Source: Bradyrhizobium jicamae
GTDB taxonomy: Bacteria > Pseudomonadota > Alphaproteobacteria > Rhizobiales > Xanthobacteraceae
Assembly (NCBI RefSeq): GCF_001440395.1
Contig: NZ_LLXZ01000096.1
Span: forward strand, 1 to 64,000
DNA length: 64,000 nucleotides
Direction of reading: 5' to 3'
A program made the translations under genes and the position numbers. The notes beneath the pieces are model-generated. The model did not search any database and was not told the DNA's origin. It worked only from the letters and a program-made list of their open reading frames with translations. This document shows positions 53,711-62,294 of the stretch, one piece after another; within the stretch, counting starts at the first letter, position 1, and the number at the start of each line of letters is the position of its first letter.

Positions 53711-54747
53711 GGCTTGGCCCCTTCTGCCACTTGCACTGCGGGCCACACCTCGCGCCCCATTTTGGCGATCGTGTCCTCAATTGAACCTCCGTCTGCGGCA
53801 AAAGGCATGATGATTATGCCGTCGACGCCGGCCTGACGCAGTTCGATCACACGCGCAGTTACTTCTTGGACGTTGCCGGCGAGAGTGAAGGCGTTGACGT
53901 GGCGATCGGTTACGTGGGGCAACAGAGGAAGATAGGGCGCCACCCCAGACGCGTAGTGCGCCCCCTGAACGGAAGCGACTAGGTCGTCCGGCAATGTGAG
54001 GCCCTGCTGTTCAGCTGTCACAAATTTAAGGCGACCCGCGCCGAGCAACCTCGCAACGGTCGGACGCAGAGCATCACGGGCAGCCTGGCCATCCGAGGCA
54101 ATACAAGCATTAAGTCGGACGATCAGTTTGACGGATTTGGGATCACGGCCTGCTTTTCTGGCGCCATCATCCAATGTCGCACGAAATGCCTTTACTTCCG
54201 CCGCGTTGCCGCCTGCCTCCATGAGCGCGCCATCAGCGACGGCGCCCGCGGTCCGCTGACCGAGCGGCCCGTTGCTCCCCACATAGATGGGAATATTCGC
54301 CCGGATCGGGTCGAAGTTCAGCTTGCCTTCCTTAAACTGGATGACCTCTCCCTCGTACGTAACGGTCTCGCCACGCAGTAGCCTGCGAATGACCTCGATC
54401 GCCTCGCTTATGGCACGCGCGGGCTTTTTGCGATCGATGCCAAGCTCCGCGAAGCCCGATATGCCCGCGCCGATACCGAGGATCGCGCGCTTGTCGGAAA
54501 TTTCGTCAAGTGTCGCGATTGCCATGGCGGTCAAGGCCGGGTGCCTTGCATAGGGGTCGGTTACACAAGGTCCGAGCCTCACTCGGGACGTGTTTTGAGC
54601 AAAATAGCTCAGGCAGGAATAGACCTCCCGATAGAACCGTTCATCGGCAAGCCAGACCGTATCGTAGCCGCTCGCCTCGGCGAGCTTCACGCGATCAAGC
54701 ATTTTGACCATAGGTGCGTTGCCGAGGATTAGCAGATCGATCGTCAT
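53707..54747 (-). CDS. LLM-class F420-dependent-type oxidoreductase 2
   Basis: 346 residues, paralogue of the enzyme at 31542 with the same landmarks (SGYDTVWLADERFYRE, LGPCVTDPYARHPALTAMAI, AILGIGAGISGFAELGI, YVGSNGPLGQRTAGAVADGA). TIM-barrel luciferase-like enzyme expected to use F420H2. It is translated directly before the molybdenum hydroxylase (ATGA overlap with the medium subunit), so the two probably act on consecutive intermediates. Confidence 0.87.
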   Translation of the reverse strand: MTIDLLILGNAPMVKMLDRVKLAEASGYDTVWLADERFYREVYSCLSYFAQNTSRVRLGPCVTDPYARHPALTAMAIATLDEISDKRAILGIGAGISGFAELGIDRKKPARAISEAIEVIRRLLRGETVTYEGEVIQFKEGKLNFDPIRANIPIYVGSNGPLGQRTAGAVADGALMEAGGNAAEVKAFRATLDDGARKAGRDPKSVKLIVRLNACIASDGQAARDALRPTVARLLGAGRLKFVTAEQQGLTLPDDLVASVQGAHYASGVAPYLPLLPHVTDRHVNAFTLAGNVQEVTARVIELRQAGVDGIIIMPFAADGGSIEDTIAKMGREVWPAVQVAEGAKP

Positions 54748-54809
54748 TATTTGGGTTTCCTGTTGGCGCTTACGTCATGGGTGAGGCAGATCTCAACCGA
54801 TCGATAAAG

Positions 54810-55130
54810 TCATTCAATTTCGTCGGTGACGAAATAGATGTTCTTCGAGCGATCGAGAAACTTGCCATAAAGCTCCTCGCGCAACTTCACGCCGGCCGGC
54901 GAGGCCAGGTCCTTGTCGTGCTGCTCGAGGCTTTTCACCTCGATCCGCTCGACATATTGCCAGCCTGAATTTTCGGCACCCTGGATGGGAGGCCGAATGC
55001 GGTGCACCTTGTAGCTCACGAAGTTCTCGAGGCTACGGACGAGAGCGTAGTCGCGTTCGCGTACCCACGTCTCGTATTCGGCCGGATCGACTCCGGCCTT
55101 GAGCGTGCTAATCAAGAAGCGGACTGGCAT
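54810..55130 (-). CDS. RedY/HapK-like small ferredoxin-fold protein 2
   Basis: 106 residues, homologous to the protein at 30878 over its full length: RFLISTLKAGVDPAEYETWV, RERDYALVRSLENFVSYKVHRI, WQYVERIEVKSLEQHDKDL. The start overlaps the end of the hydantoinase-like gene by 19 bases; the LLM 2 gene follows after 62 bases. See the entry at 30878 for the family. Confidence 0.78.
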   Translation of the reverse strand: MPVRFLISTLKAGVDPAEYETWVRERDYALVRSLENFVSYKVHRIRPPIQGAENSGWQYVERIEVKSLEQHDKDLASPAGVKLREELYGKFLDRSKNIYFVTDEIE

Positions 55131-56695
55131 GTGACTTCCTCCTTGTTGGATTTCCTAATACGTGTTGATCGAATGTCTCCTACGATCTTGACCCGAACGC
55201 GCATTGCATTTCCGGGCAAATAGGCGATCGGCGTGTCCTCTGCCTCGATTAATGCGAGCGATTCGGAGTCCGCGCCGGCCTCCACTGCACGAGCCTCTGC
55301 GAGCTTGCGCGCCGATGCGATCGCTTCGCTACGAGTCACACCCTGAAACACCTGATCGACTTCGCCACTCACCTGAGCGATTGCCGCACCCACTGCGTTG
55401 GCGCAACCGCCATGCTGAACGCGCACAACACGTCCGACACCCTGCAATTCTTCAGGGACGAGAAACGCTCCGCCACCGACGGCGATGAGGGTGACGTCGC
55501 CGGCGCTGGTCTTCATGCGATCGACATTCTCTTCGAGCATCTCCTTGCAGCGGCGCAACACATTACGCACCTGATCAGCACTGATGTGCGCGAGGCGCTT
55601 GCGATCTCCAAGGTCGATCAATCCGGCGGCGACGCCGATGTCGGTCGCGGTCAACCTGTTGCCACCGAACACAAGCGCCTCGTCGGACAAGCGGTAGCCG
55701 ACGCTGAGGGGACCGATTGCGCCCGAGTTGAGGTCGACATGGCTGCCACCGCCAAGCCCGATGGAGACGAGATCTGGCATTCGAAATAGCGTTCTGACCC
55801 CACCGACGTGCACGACTGCGTTGGCTTCGCGTGGGAAGCCCTGGCGCAAATGGCCGAAATCTGCCGTCGTACCGCCGACGTCGACCACCACCGCTTCCTT
55901 CAAGCCGGAGAGATAGGCGGCGCCCCGCATCGAGTTGGTCGCACCGGAGGCAAAGCTGAACACAGGGTACTCGGCAGCACGGGCGGCTTCCGCCACCGTG
56001 CCATCGTTTTGCGTCACGAAGAGAGGCGCCGACAGTCCCACCTCCGACTTCGCCTGTTCAAAAGCGTGGATTGTCTCTTCTGCCAGGGCAATGAGAGACG
56101 CATTCAGAATCGCCGCATTCTCGCGCTCAAGCAGCCCAATCCCGCCGAGAAGATGCGCGCAGGTCACTGACACATCCGGGATTTCCTCGTGCATGATCGC
56201 GGCGATCGCCATTTCGTCAGAGGGATCAAGAGGAGAGAACAGCGCATTGACCACGACATATTTCAGGCCGAGATCGCGGATCTCGCGGGCGATCTGTCTC
56301 GCGGCCGCAACATCGAGCGGCGCGAACCTACGCCCGTCGTAATCGTGACCTCCTTCGATCTGCCAGACCCCACCGTTGGCAAGTTCAGCCAGGTCGGAGG
56401 GCCAGTCGGTGAAGGGCGGCAAAGCACTCGTGGCAGGAAGGGCAATGCGGATGACCGCAACCTTCGTGAGATTCCGACGCTGCACGACCGCATTGATGAA
56501 GTGCGTCGTGCCGATCATCAAGGCATCGACACCCGCGCCAAGGTCCACGGCGGTATCGAGTGCTTCGATCGCCGCGGCGACGCCGCTGGTGACGTCGGGA
56601 GTGGTAGCGACTTTCACGCCCTGCACGACCTTCCCGTCGGCGATCAGTACGGCATCCGTGTTGGTGCCACCCACATCAATTCCTATGCGTTTCAT
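55112..56695 (-). CDS. Hydantoinase/oxoprolinase A-like protein
   Basis: 527 residues. ASKHA-type fold: GIDVGGTNTDAVLI at the N-terminus, TTHFINAVVQRRNLTKVAVIR, GLKYVVVNALFSPLDPSDE, LLGGIGLLERENAAILNASL, VVVDVGGTTADFGHL, and GLGGGSHVDLNSG. Shorter than classic HyuA (about 650-700) and typical of the subgroup paired with DUF917 proteins. It would catalyse ATP-dependent opening of a cyclic imide, lactam or hydantoin-like ring, or acetone-carboxylase-type activation. No HyuB gene follows. ATG 56695 overlaps the DUF917 stop by four bases. Confidence 0.9.
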   Translation of the reverse strand: MKRIGIDVGGTNTDAVLIADGKVVQGVKVATTPDVTSGVAAAIEALDTAVDLGAGVDALMIGTTHFINAVVQRRNLTKVAVIRIALPATSALPPFTDWPSDLAELANGGVWQIEGGHDYDGRRFAPLDVAAARQIAREIRDLGLKYVVVNALFSPLDPSDEMAIAAIMHEEIPDVSVTCAHLLGGIGLLERENAAILNASLIALAEETIHAFEQAKSEVGLSAPLFVTQNDGTVAEAARAAEYPVFSFASGATNSMRGAAYLSGLKEAVVVDVGGTTADFGHLRQGFPREANAVVHVGGVRTLFRMPDLVSIGLGGGSHVDLNSGAIGPLSVGYRLSDEALVFGGNRLTATDIGVAAGLIDLGDRKRLAHISADQVRNVLRRCKEMLEENVDRMKTSAGDVTLIAVGGGAFLVPEELQGVGRVVRVQHGGCANAVGAAIAQVSGEVDQVFQGVTRSEAIASARKLAEARAVEAGADSESLALIEAEDTPIAYLPGNAMRVRVKIVGDIRSTRIRKSNKEEVTCQSAS

Positions 56696-57768
56696 GAGCG
56701 AAATACCGACTTAAAATCGATGTCATAACCGAAGGCACGGGGCCCGACATGATCGAGGCCGCGCGGCGAAAGGAAGACCGGAGAGGCTGGAAGCGCGATC
56801 ACCGTCACGCGCTGCCCGTAACGAATGGTTTCCGTTCCGATCGCTTCGCCGGATTCACTATCGAGAACGCAAATGAGGTCGGGTGTTGACACGATGGGCT
56901 GCCCATAGCACCACACGACGATCCACTCGTTCTGGAAGTCGACCTGCACCTGCGCACCTTGATCGCCACCAAGCCCCTCGATGACCGTGCGGCCGCGCAA
57001 AAAGCCCTCCGTTGTTCGTCGCTCCACCTCGACGACTTTGCCAAAGAAGAGCTGCTTGCCGGATTCGGCTTTTAGAATAGCCGCGATCGCATCGAGATGC
57101 TTCCGATTGGCCTCGGCAACAGCCCGTCCGAGGTTGATCGCCTTTGATGTTGTGCGGGGAATTCCCCACGCCTTGACTTCCGCGCCAGTGCGCGGGGCCT
57201 TGCAGGTCGCAACGATGGAACCGAATTCAGTGCAAAGCTTACGACTAACGCGCTCCATCCATTTCCAGGATGCAGTCTTGCCAACGATGGCCTCGTTGCC
57301 GCGCGGGTCTATCGAGGTCAGCGGATAAGGCGCGAGATTACCGACAGCAAAGCTGGTCATCTGCGCTTCAGGGTATGCCCGCCCCATCGCGTCCGCGTCC
57401 ACAACCGGAATTCCGAGATGGACGGCAGCAAGCAAGGACTGCATCCCGTTGCCACCGCCGATCTCAACCGGCATCACGGCTTTGAATTTGCGGCCAATAT
57501 GTTCCTCCATTGCCGAAACGGCACGAGCGATCAGGCGGCTGTCGACCAACCTCTCCTGGAAGACAAGCGGCGCCCCCATGACAGAGACAACCGCAATCGG
57601 ATCGCCATCATCCAACTCATCCGGATCAATCAGATCGATCCGCACGCCATCATTATAGAAACGACGCAAACTCAATAGAGCATGATACGGACTCCCCCCG
57701 CCCCCGGTTCCGAGGATCCAGGCCCCTACCGAGAGAGCTTCGATATCCTCTGCACTCAATTGCCTCAT
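56692..57768 (-). CDS. DUF917 protein
   Basis: 358 residues from ATG 57768 (GGAGG about 7 bases upstream; the frame to 57891 is rejected). LSVGAWILGTGGGGSPYHAL, MPVEIGGGNGMQSLLAAVHL, VVDADAMGRAYPE and GYGQPIV-like CYGQPIVSTPDL are DUF917 marks. The family is nearly always next to short HyuA-like proteins and probably forms a two-protein enzyme with them. First gene of a long minus-strand run in which most genes overlap down to the Lrp gene at 48486. Confidence 0.9.
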   Translation of the reverse strand: MRQLSAEDIEALSVGAWILGTGGGGSPYHALLSLRRFYNDGVRIDLIDPDELDDGDPIAVVSVMGAPLVFQERLVDSRLIARAVSAMEEHIGRKFKAVMPVEIGGGNGMQSLLAAVHLGIPVVDADAMGRAYPEAQMTSFAVGNLAPYPLTSIDPRGNEAIVGKTASWKWMERVSRKLCTEFGSIVATCKAPRTGAEVKAWGIPRTTSKAINLGRAVAEANRKHLDAIAAILKAESGKQLFFGKVVEVERRTTEGFLRGRTVIEGLGGDQGAQVQVDFQNEWIVVWCYGQPIVSTPDLICVLDSESGEAIGTETIRYGQRVTVIALPASPVFLSPRGLDHVGPRAFGYDIDFKSVFRS

Positions 57769-57814
57769 GTATGCCTCCAACCCCAAACGCCTGGGGCGAT
57801 AAACGACTGGTAGC

Positions 57815-58609
57815 TCAAGCAGCGGCGTGGCCACCGCCTCGGGACGGATGCGCGCGCTGCGCCAGGAACGAATCTCCAAAGCGGTGCGCAATCCGCTGGG
57901 CCGCGGTGGTAAGTAGCGTGATGATGCGACTCCTCTCCTCGTCGCTCACGTGCGAGGCGGGATAGGAAATACAGAAGCCCACCGTCTCGCCGATCTCAGG
58001 ATCGGCCACGCTAACGGAGATGGAGCCAACACCTGGGATAGCTTCATCGACCGCCTCGGCCCAGCCGAACCGACGCGGCTCGCCGAGGGCAGCCAGCAAC
58101 TCGTCGACGCTTTGCGGTGAACGCGGGGAAGGCGGAATGATGCCCGCCGCGTGAAAAGATCGAACAGCATCGTCTGAGAGGCGAGACAACAGACTGCGCC
58201 CGATTGCAGTCGCAAAAGCCGGCGCACGCTGCCCGAGCGGCGTAAACACACACAAGGCGTGAGAGCCCTGATACATGCGGATGACCAAGACGTCGGCGCC
58301 ATCAAGGATCGAGACGTAACCGGTATGGCCGGTTTGTCGACTGATCTCCCTTACGGCCTCATCGACCGCATCAATCAATGAAGAGTTCAGCTTGTACAGC
58401 CGGGAAATCTCGAAAAGCAGGTTTCCGACCTTGTACCGCGGCGGGTTTTCCGAGCGCGACAACAGCCCCTCCTTCAGCATCGCCTTTAGAAGCCTAGATG
58501 CTGAACTTTTAGGCAAACTCAGTAGCTGCGACACATCAGTCACCGATACTTCAAGCCTGCTCGGGCTAAAAAGCCTCAGCACTTCAGCGGCATTTTCTAG
58601 TGTGCTCAA
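57815..58609 (-). CDS. IclR-family transcriptional regulator
   Basis: 264 residues from TTG 58609. N-terminal winged helix (AAEVLRLFSPSRLEVSVTDV, LLSLPKSSASRLLKAMLKEG) and C-terminal GAF-like effector domain (SRQTGHTGYVSILDGADVLV, AFATAIGRSLLS, VGSISVSVADPE, FCISYPA). Divergent from the transporter operon at 58741 and directly upstream of the DUF917 run, so it is placed to control both. A palindrome lies in the shared 131-base gap (58624-58640). Confidence 0.9.
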   Translation of the reverse strand: MSTLENAAEVLRLFSPSRLEVSVTDVSQLLSLPKSSASRLLKAMLKEGLLSRSENPPRYKVGNLLFEISRLYKLNSSLIDAVDEAVREISRQTGHTGYVSILDGADVLVIRMYQGSHALCVFTPLGQRAPAFATAIGRSLLSRLSDDAVRSFHAAGIIPPSPRSPQSVDELLAALGEPRRFGWAEAVDEAIPGVGSISVSVADPEIGETVGFCISYPASHVSDEERSRIITLLTTAAQRIAHRFGDSFLAQRAHPSRGGGHAAA

Positions 58610-58623
58610 TTGTTAATCGCCAT

Positions 58624-58640
58624 GTTTCATTAGTTGAAAC
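58624..58640. promoter_or_regulatory. Candidate IclR operator in the divergent promoter
   Basis: GTTTCA-TTAGT-TGAAAC, a perfect 6-bp inverted repeat with 5-base centre, 15 bases from the IclR start. A second inverted repeat, AACGCT-CATGA-AGCGTT at 58704-58720, lies close to the start of the binding-protein gene and could be a second site or an mRNA hairpin. Confidence 0.5.
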
Positions 58641-58740
58641 TGAGTTGACAATAACAAAACGATGACGATAATGCAAGCGACGCCGGCACACCGAGGCCGG
58701 CAAAACGCTCATGAAGCGTTGAGCCAGAGGGGAGGATTAG

Positions 58741-60366
58741 ATGAGAAACGACTCGCGCCGTCGGGACTTCTTAAAACTTGCCGCTACCAGCGCCGCGGCG
58801 CTCGCATTCGCTGGTGGACCCCGGCTCGCTGCCGCGCAAGAAAAGCGGACGCTGACAGTCGCCTGGGATGCCGATATCGACACACTCGATCCGGCCTCGT
58901 TCAAGACGACGGGTGGCTACACCGTACAGGCCAACATCTACGACAGCCCGCTGATGTGGAAAGTGCAGCCGGTGTCGGGAAAGCCTGGGCTGTCACAGCC
59001 AAAGCCAGGCGAGATCGAGGGCAGTATCGCCCAGTCGTGGTCCTTCGAAAATGGTGGCGCCACTCTGGTGCTGAACATCCGCAAGGGCGTGACGCTTCCC
59101 AGCGGGCGTGAAGTCAACGCGACAACCGTGAAGTATCTCCTTGATCGCGGGCTCCAGTCGCCGGGCTATATGCGTATCCTGTTTCCGCGGCTTCTGCAGA
59201 TCACAAAACCCGACCAGTTCAAGGTCCGAGACGAGTTTACGATCGAGATCAACATGCCGGCGCCGAGCCCGATGGCGCTGGACACGATGGCACTGATCAA
59301 CAACGCCCTGCTTGAACCAGACGAAGTTAAGGCCAATGCCACCGCGGAAGATCCCTGGGCGACCACTTGGCTAAAGCGAAATACCGCGGGGCTCGGCCCC
59401 TATCGGCTGGTCAAGAATCAACCGGGAGTGGAGGTTGTCCTGGAAGCGCAAGCCGATCACTGGCGAGGGAGGCCATATTTCGATCGGGTGGTCTTCAAGT
59501 ACGTACCCAACGAAGCGGATCGCGTCCTGCTTCTCAAGCGCAAGGCGATCGACATGATCGCCGGCAGATCAAGCCTGTCCCCGCGCAATGTGAAGAGTCT
59601 CGAAGGCGAATCCGGATTGAAGATAGTGTCCGTTCCAGACACACTTTGCCACTGGCTCTGCATGAACACGCAAAAGCCCTTCCTCAACAACGTCAAAGTG
59701 CGCCAGGCCATTAACTACGCAATTCCCGTCCAGGCGATCATCCCGAGCGTTTTGTACGGTTATGGCAGTGAGATGAAGAGCCCGGTGCCAAGTCTGACGC
59801 CCGGCTACGACCCCACAATCAGCCCCTACAAGTTCGACATTGCAAAGGCCAAGGACCTGATGCGCGAGGCCGGCTTCGGCAAAGAACCCATTCCGATCGA
59901 CTTGGCAGTGCGCGTCGGATGGCAGCCGCACGAGCAGGCCGCTATCTGGATCCAGACCGAACTGGAAAAGATCGGCTTCAAGGTGAGCATCGTGAAGGAA
60001 ACCGACGCCACCTTCCGCCAGGCCGCTACCAAAGGTGATCACCAGCTCTCGATCGAATCCTGGCAATCCTGGATTAATGATCCATTCTATCACGTGTTTT
60101 TCAATTTCCACAGCACGGCAAAGGGCACCAACACGTCGTTCTATTCAAATGCGGAGCTCGACAAGCTGATCGATGAGAACATGCACGAACCGGACGCCGG
60201 CAAGCGCCTCGCGGCGGCTAAACGTGTGCAGGAGATCATCATCGGTGACGCCGTCTGGGGCCATCTCTGGTACGACAACTGGACCCGCGTCATGCGAACC
60301 GACCTCGTCGGCATTGAGAAACGCTGGGACAGCTTCGAGCGCTTTTTCAGCATGAAGCTCGCTTGA
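58741..60366 (+). CDS. Oligopeptide-type ABC transporter binding protein 2
   Basis: 541 residues from ATG 58741 with GGGGAGGA 6-13 bases upstream. Tat signal SRRRDFLKL at 5-13, then an Ala-rich hydrophobic stretch and cleavage near AAA|QEKR. SBP_bac_5 fold: LTVAWDADIDTLDPASF, TVKYLLDRGLQSPGYM, KAIDMIAGRSSLSPRN, RQAINYAIPVQAIIPSVLYG, WQSWINDPFYHVFFNFHS. Paralogue of the protein at 32950. First gene of the intact transport operon; divergent from IclR. Confidence 0.93.
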   Translation: MRNDSRRRDFLKLAATSAAALAFAGGPRLAAAQEKRTLTVAWDADIDTLDPASFKTTGGYTVQANIYDSPLMWKVQPVSGKPGLSQPKPGEIEGSIAQSWSFENGGATLVLNIRKGVTLPSGREVNATTVKYLLDRGLQSPGYMRILFPRLLQITKPDQFKVRDEFTIEINMPAPSPMALDTMALINNALLEPDEVKANATAEDPWATTWLKRNTAGLGPYRLVKNQPGVEVVLEAQADHWRGRPYFDRVVFKYVPNEADRVLLLKRKAIDMIAGRSSLSPRNVKSLEGESGLKIVSVPDTLCHWLCMNTQKPFLNNVKVRQAINYAIPVQAIIPSVLYGYGSEMKSPVPSLTPGYDPTISPYKFDIAKAKDLMREAGFGKEPIPIDLAVRVGWQPHEQAAIWIQTELEKIGFKVSIVKETDATFRQAATKGDHQLSIESWQSWINDPFYHVFFNFHSTAKGTNTSFYSNAELDKLIDENMHEPDAGKRLAAAKRVQEIIIGDAVWGHLWYDNWTRVMRTDLVGIEKRWDSFERFFSMKLA

Positions 60367-60402
60367 GCGCACCAAATTTCTTTGGGACGGGAGAGCTCTC
60401 CA

Positions 60403-61419
60403 ATGGGATTTTTCTATTACGTGACGCGACGGCTTGCGCTCGCATTGCCCACGCTGTTTGGCGTCAGCGTGATCTGCTTCACCCTCACCTACCTACTACC
60501 CGGCAATCCAGCGATGGTGAAGGCGGGCCCTTTCGCCACACCGGAACACCTTGCCGAGATGGAACGCCAGATGGGATTGGATCGCCCATGGCCCGAACAG
60601 TATTTCCGGTACGTCTCGGGCACTGTACGAGGCGACCTCGGCGAGAGCGCATCGACGGGACGCCCGGTATCCCAGGACTTTCTGCAGCGTCTACCGGCCA
60701 CCCTGGAATTGAATCTGGCCAGCCTCCTCATAGCGATCGTCGTCGGTATCCCTCTCGGTGTTCTATCCGCGGTGCATCGCGACACGTTCATTGACCATCT
60801 CGGACGAGTGGTCGGCATCGCTGGCGTCGCGATGCCCAGCTTCTTGACGGGGCTGCTCTTCGTCTACGTCTTCTTCTACATGCTCAACATAGCCCCCTCA
60901 CCGCTTGGACGTCTGGAATCAGGGATCGAACCTCCTCAGCACGTCACCGGTCTCTATGTGATTGACTCCTTGATTACCGCAAACTGGACAACCTTGCGTT
61001 CGAGCCTCCACCAGTTGATGCTGCCGGCCGCCACACTTGGACTCAGCGCGATAGCGCCGGTAGCACGGATGGTGCGTTCCACCATGCTTGAGATCCTCGA
61101 GTCCGATTACATCAAAGCTGCGTGGGCAGCAGGATTGCCCCGACGAACGGTGATCTACAGAGATGCCCTGCGAAATGCGCTGATACCGGTTATCACAATC
61201 TCAGGTATCGTTTTTGGGTTCCTGATGGCTGGAAATGCTGTGGTCGAAAGTGTGTTCTCGTGGCCCGGCATCGGTAACTACGCCGTTACTGCATTGCTTA
61301 CGAAGGATTCGGCCCCGATCCAGTCCTTCATCCTTTTCGTCGCTGTAACGTGTGTCATCGTCAATCTCGCGGTCGACATCGCGTATGGCCTCGTCGACCC
61401 CAGGATACGGCTTAGCTGA
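60403..61419 (+). CDS. ABC transporter permease (DppB type)
   Basis: 338 residues from ATG 60403, GGGAGAG 9 bases upstream (the frame from 60382 is rejected). MGFFYYVTRRLALALPTLFG, the family motif LPGNPAMV, long periplasmic loop with GLDRPWPEQYFRY, and the EAA loop ILESDYIKAAWAAGLPRRTVIYRDALRNAL. Six membrane segments. Forms the inner-membrane channel with the DppC-type protein. It overlaps the next gene by one base (TGATG). Confidence 0.93.
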   Translation: MGFFYYVTRRLALALPTLFGVSVICFTLTYLLPGNPAMVKAGPFATPEHLAEMERQMGLDRPWPEQYFRYVSGTVRGDLGESASTGRPVSQDFLQRLPATLELNLASLLIAIVVGIPLGVLSAVHRDTFIDHLGRVVGIAGVAMPSFLTGLLFVYVFFYMLNIAPSPLGRLESGIEPPQHVTGLYVIDSLITANWTTLRSSLHQLMLPAATLGLSAIAPVARMVRSTMLEILESDYIKAAWAAGLPRRTVIYRDALRNALIPVITISGIVFGFLMAGNAVVESVFSWPGIGNYAVTALLTKDSAPIQSFILFVAVTCVIVNLAVDIAYGLVDPRIRLS

Positions 61420-62294
61420 TGTCTGAATCTTTGTTTGTATCGTCCTCAACCGCCTTGACCCTGATGTGGCAGCGGCTGAAGCAAAATCCGCTTTCGTTTG
61501 CGGCGCTATGCGTCATTGTGCTCATCGCAACCGCAGCGATATTTGCGCCACTCGTGGCACCTTATGCGCCCGATGCGACTGATGCGACAGCCGCGTTGGA
61601 GTCCCCATCCTGGCGGCATCCGCTGGGCACCGACGAGTATGGCCGGGATCAACTGTCGCGCATCATTTTTGCCGCCCGCGTCGACCTCGTGGTCGCTTTT
61701 GCGGCAACCTTGATTGCCGTCACAATTGGAGGTCTGCTCGGAGCCATCCTTGGCTATAGCCGTGGCTGGGCGGATATGGTCGCGATGCGCGCTGTCGATG
61801 CTCTCATGGCCTTCCCAGCGTTCGTGCTGGCGATGGGCATTACAGCGGGATTGGGCAACTCCACCACCAATGTCGCAATTGCCATTTCCATCACCCAGAT
61901 CCCTGCCTACTTGCGCTTGACTCGTGGAGAGATGCTTCGCCTTCGCGAGATGGAGTATGCCGATGCCGCACGCACTGTTGGTAATCCAACCTGGCGAATC
62001 GTCCTGATTCACCTGCTGCCGAACTGCCTTCCGCCGCTGATTGTTCAGGCAACGCTTGCGACCGGTTTCGCACTTCTGACCATGGCTTCGCTGTCCTTTA
62101 TCGGTCTCGGCATTCAGCCGCCGCAGAGCGAGTGGGGTGTTATGGCGGCTGAAGGCGCCTCACAGATCGTCACAGGAGAATGGTGGCTGTTCCTGTTTCC
62201 TGGTCTGGCGATCATGATTTCCGTTCTCGCATTCAACCTTGTCGGCGATGGATTGCGTGATTTGCTTGACCCGCGCATGCGAGGAGTAAGATGA
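61419..62294 (+). CDS. ABC transporter permease (DppC type)
   Basis: 291 residues. N-terminal membrane segment LCVIVLIATAAIFAPLVAPY, then HPLGTDEYGRDQLSRIIFAA (family hallmark), EAA loop MEYADAARTVGNPTWRIVLIHLLP and LSFIGLGIQPPQSEWG. Partner of the DppB-type permease. Its stop overlaps the next ATG by four bases. Confidence 0.93.
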   Translation: MSESLFVSSSTALTLMWQRLKQNPLSFAALCVIVLIATAAIFAPLVAPYAPDATDATAALESPSWRHPLGTDEYGRDQLSRIIFAARVDLVVAFAATLIAVTIGGLLGAILGYSRGWADMVAMRAVDALMAFPAFVLAMGITAGLGNSTTNVAIAISITQIPAYLRLTRGEMLRLREMEYADAARTVGNPTWRIVLIHLLPNCLPPLIVQATLATGFALLTMASLSFIGLGIQPPQSEWGVMAAEGASQIVTGEWWLFLFPGLAIMISVLAFNLVGDGLRDLLDPRMRGVR

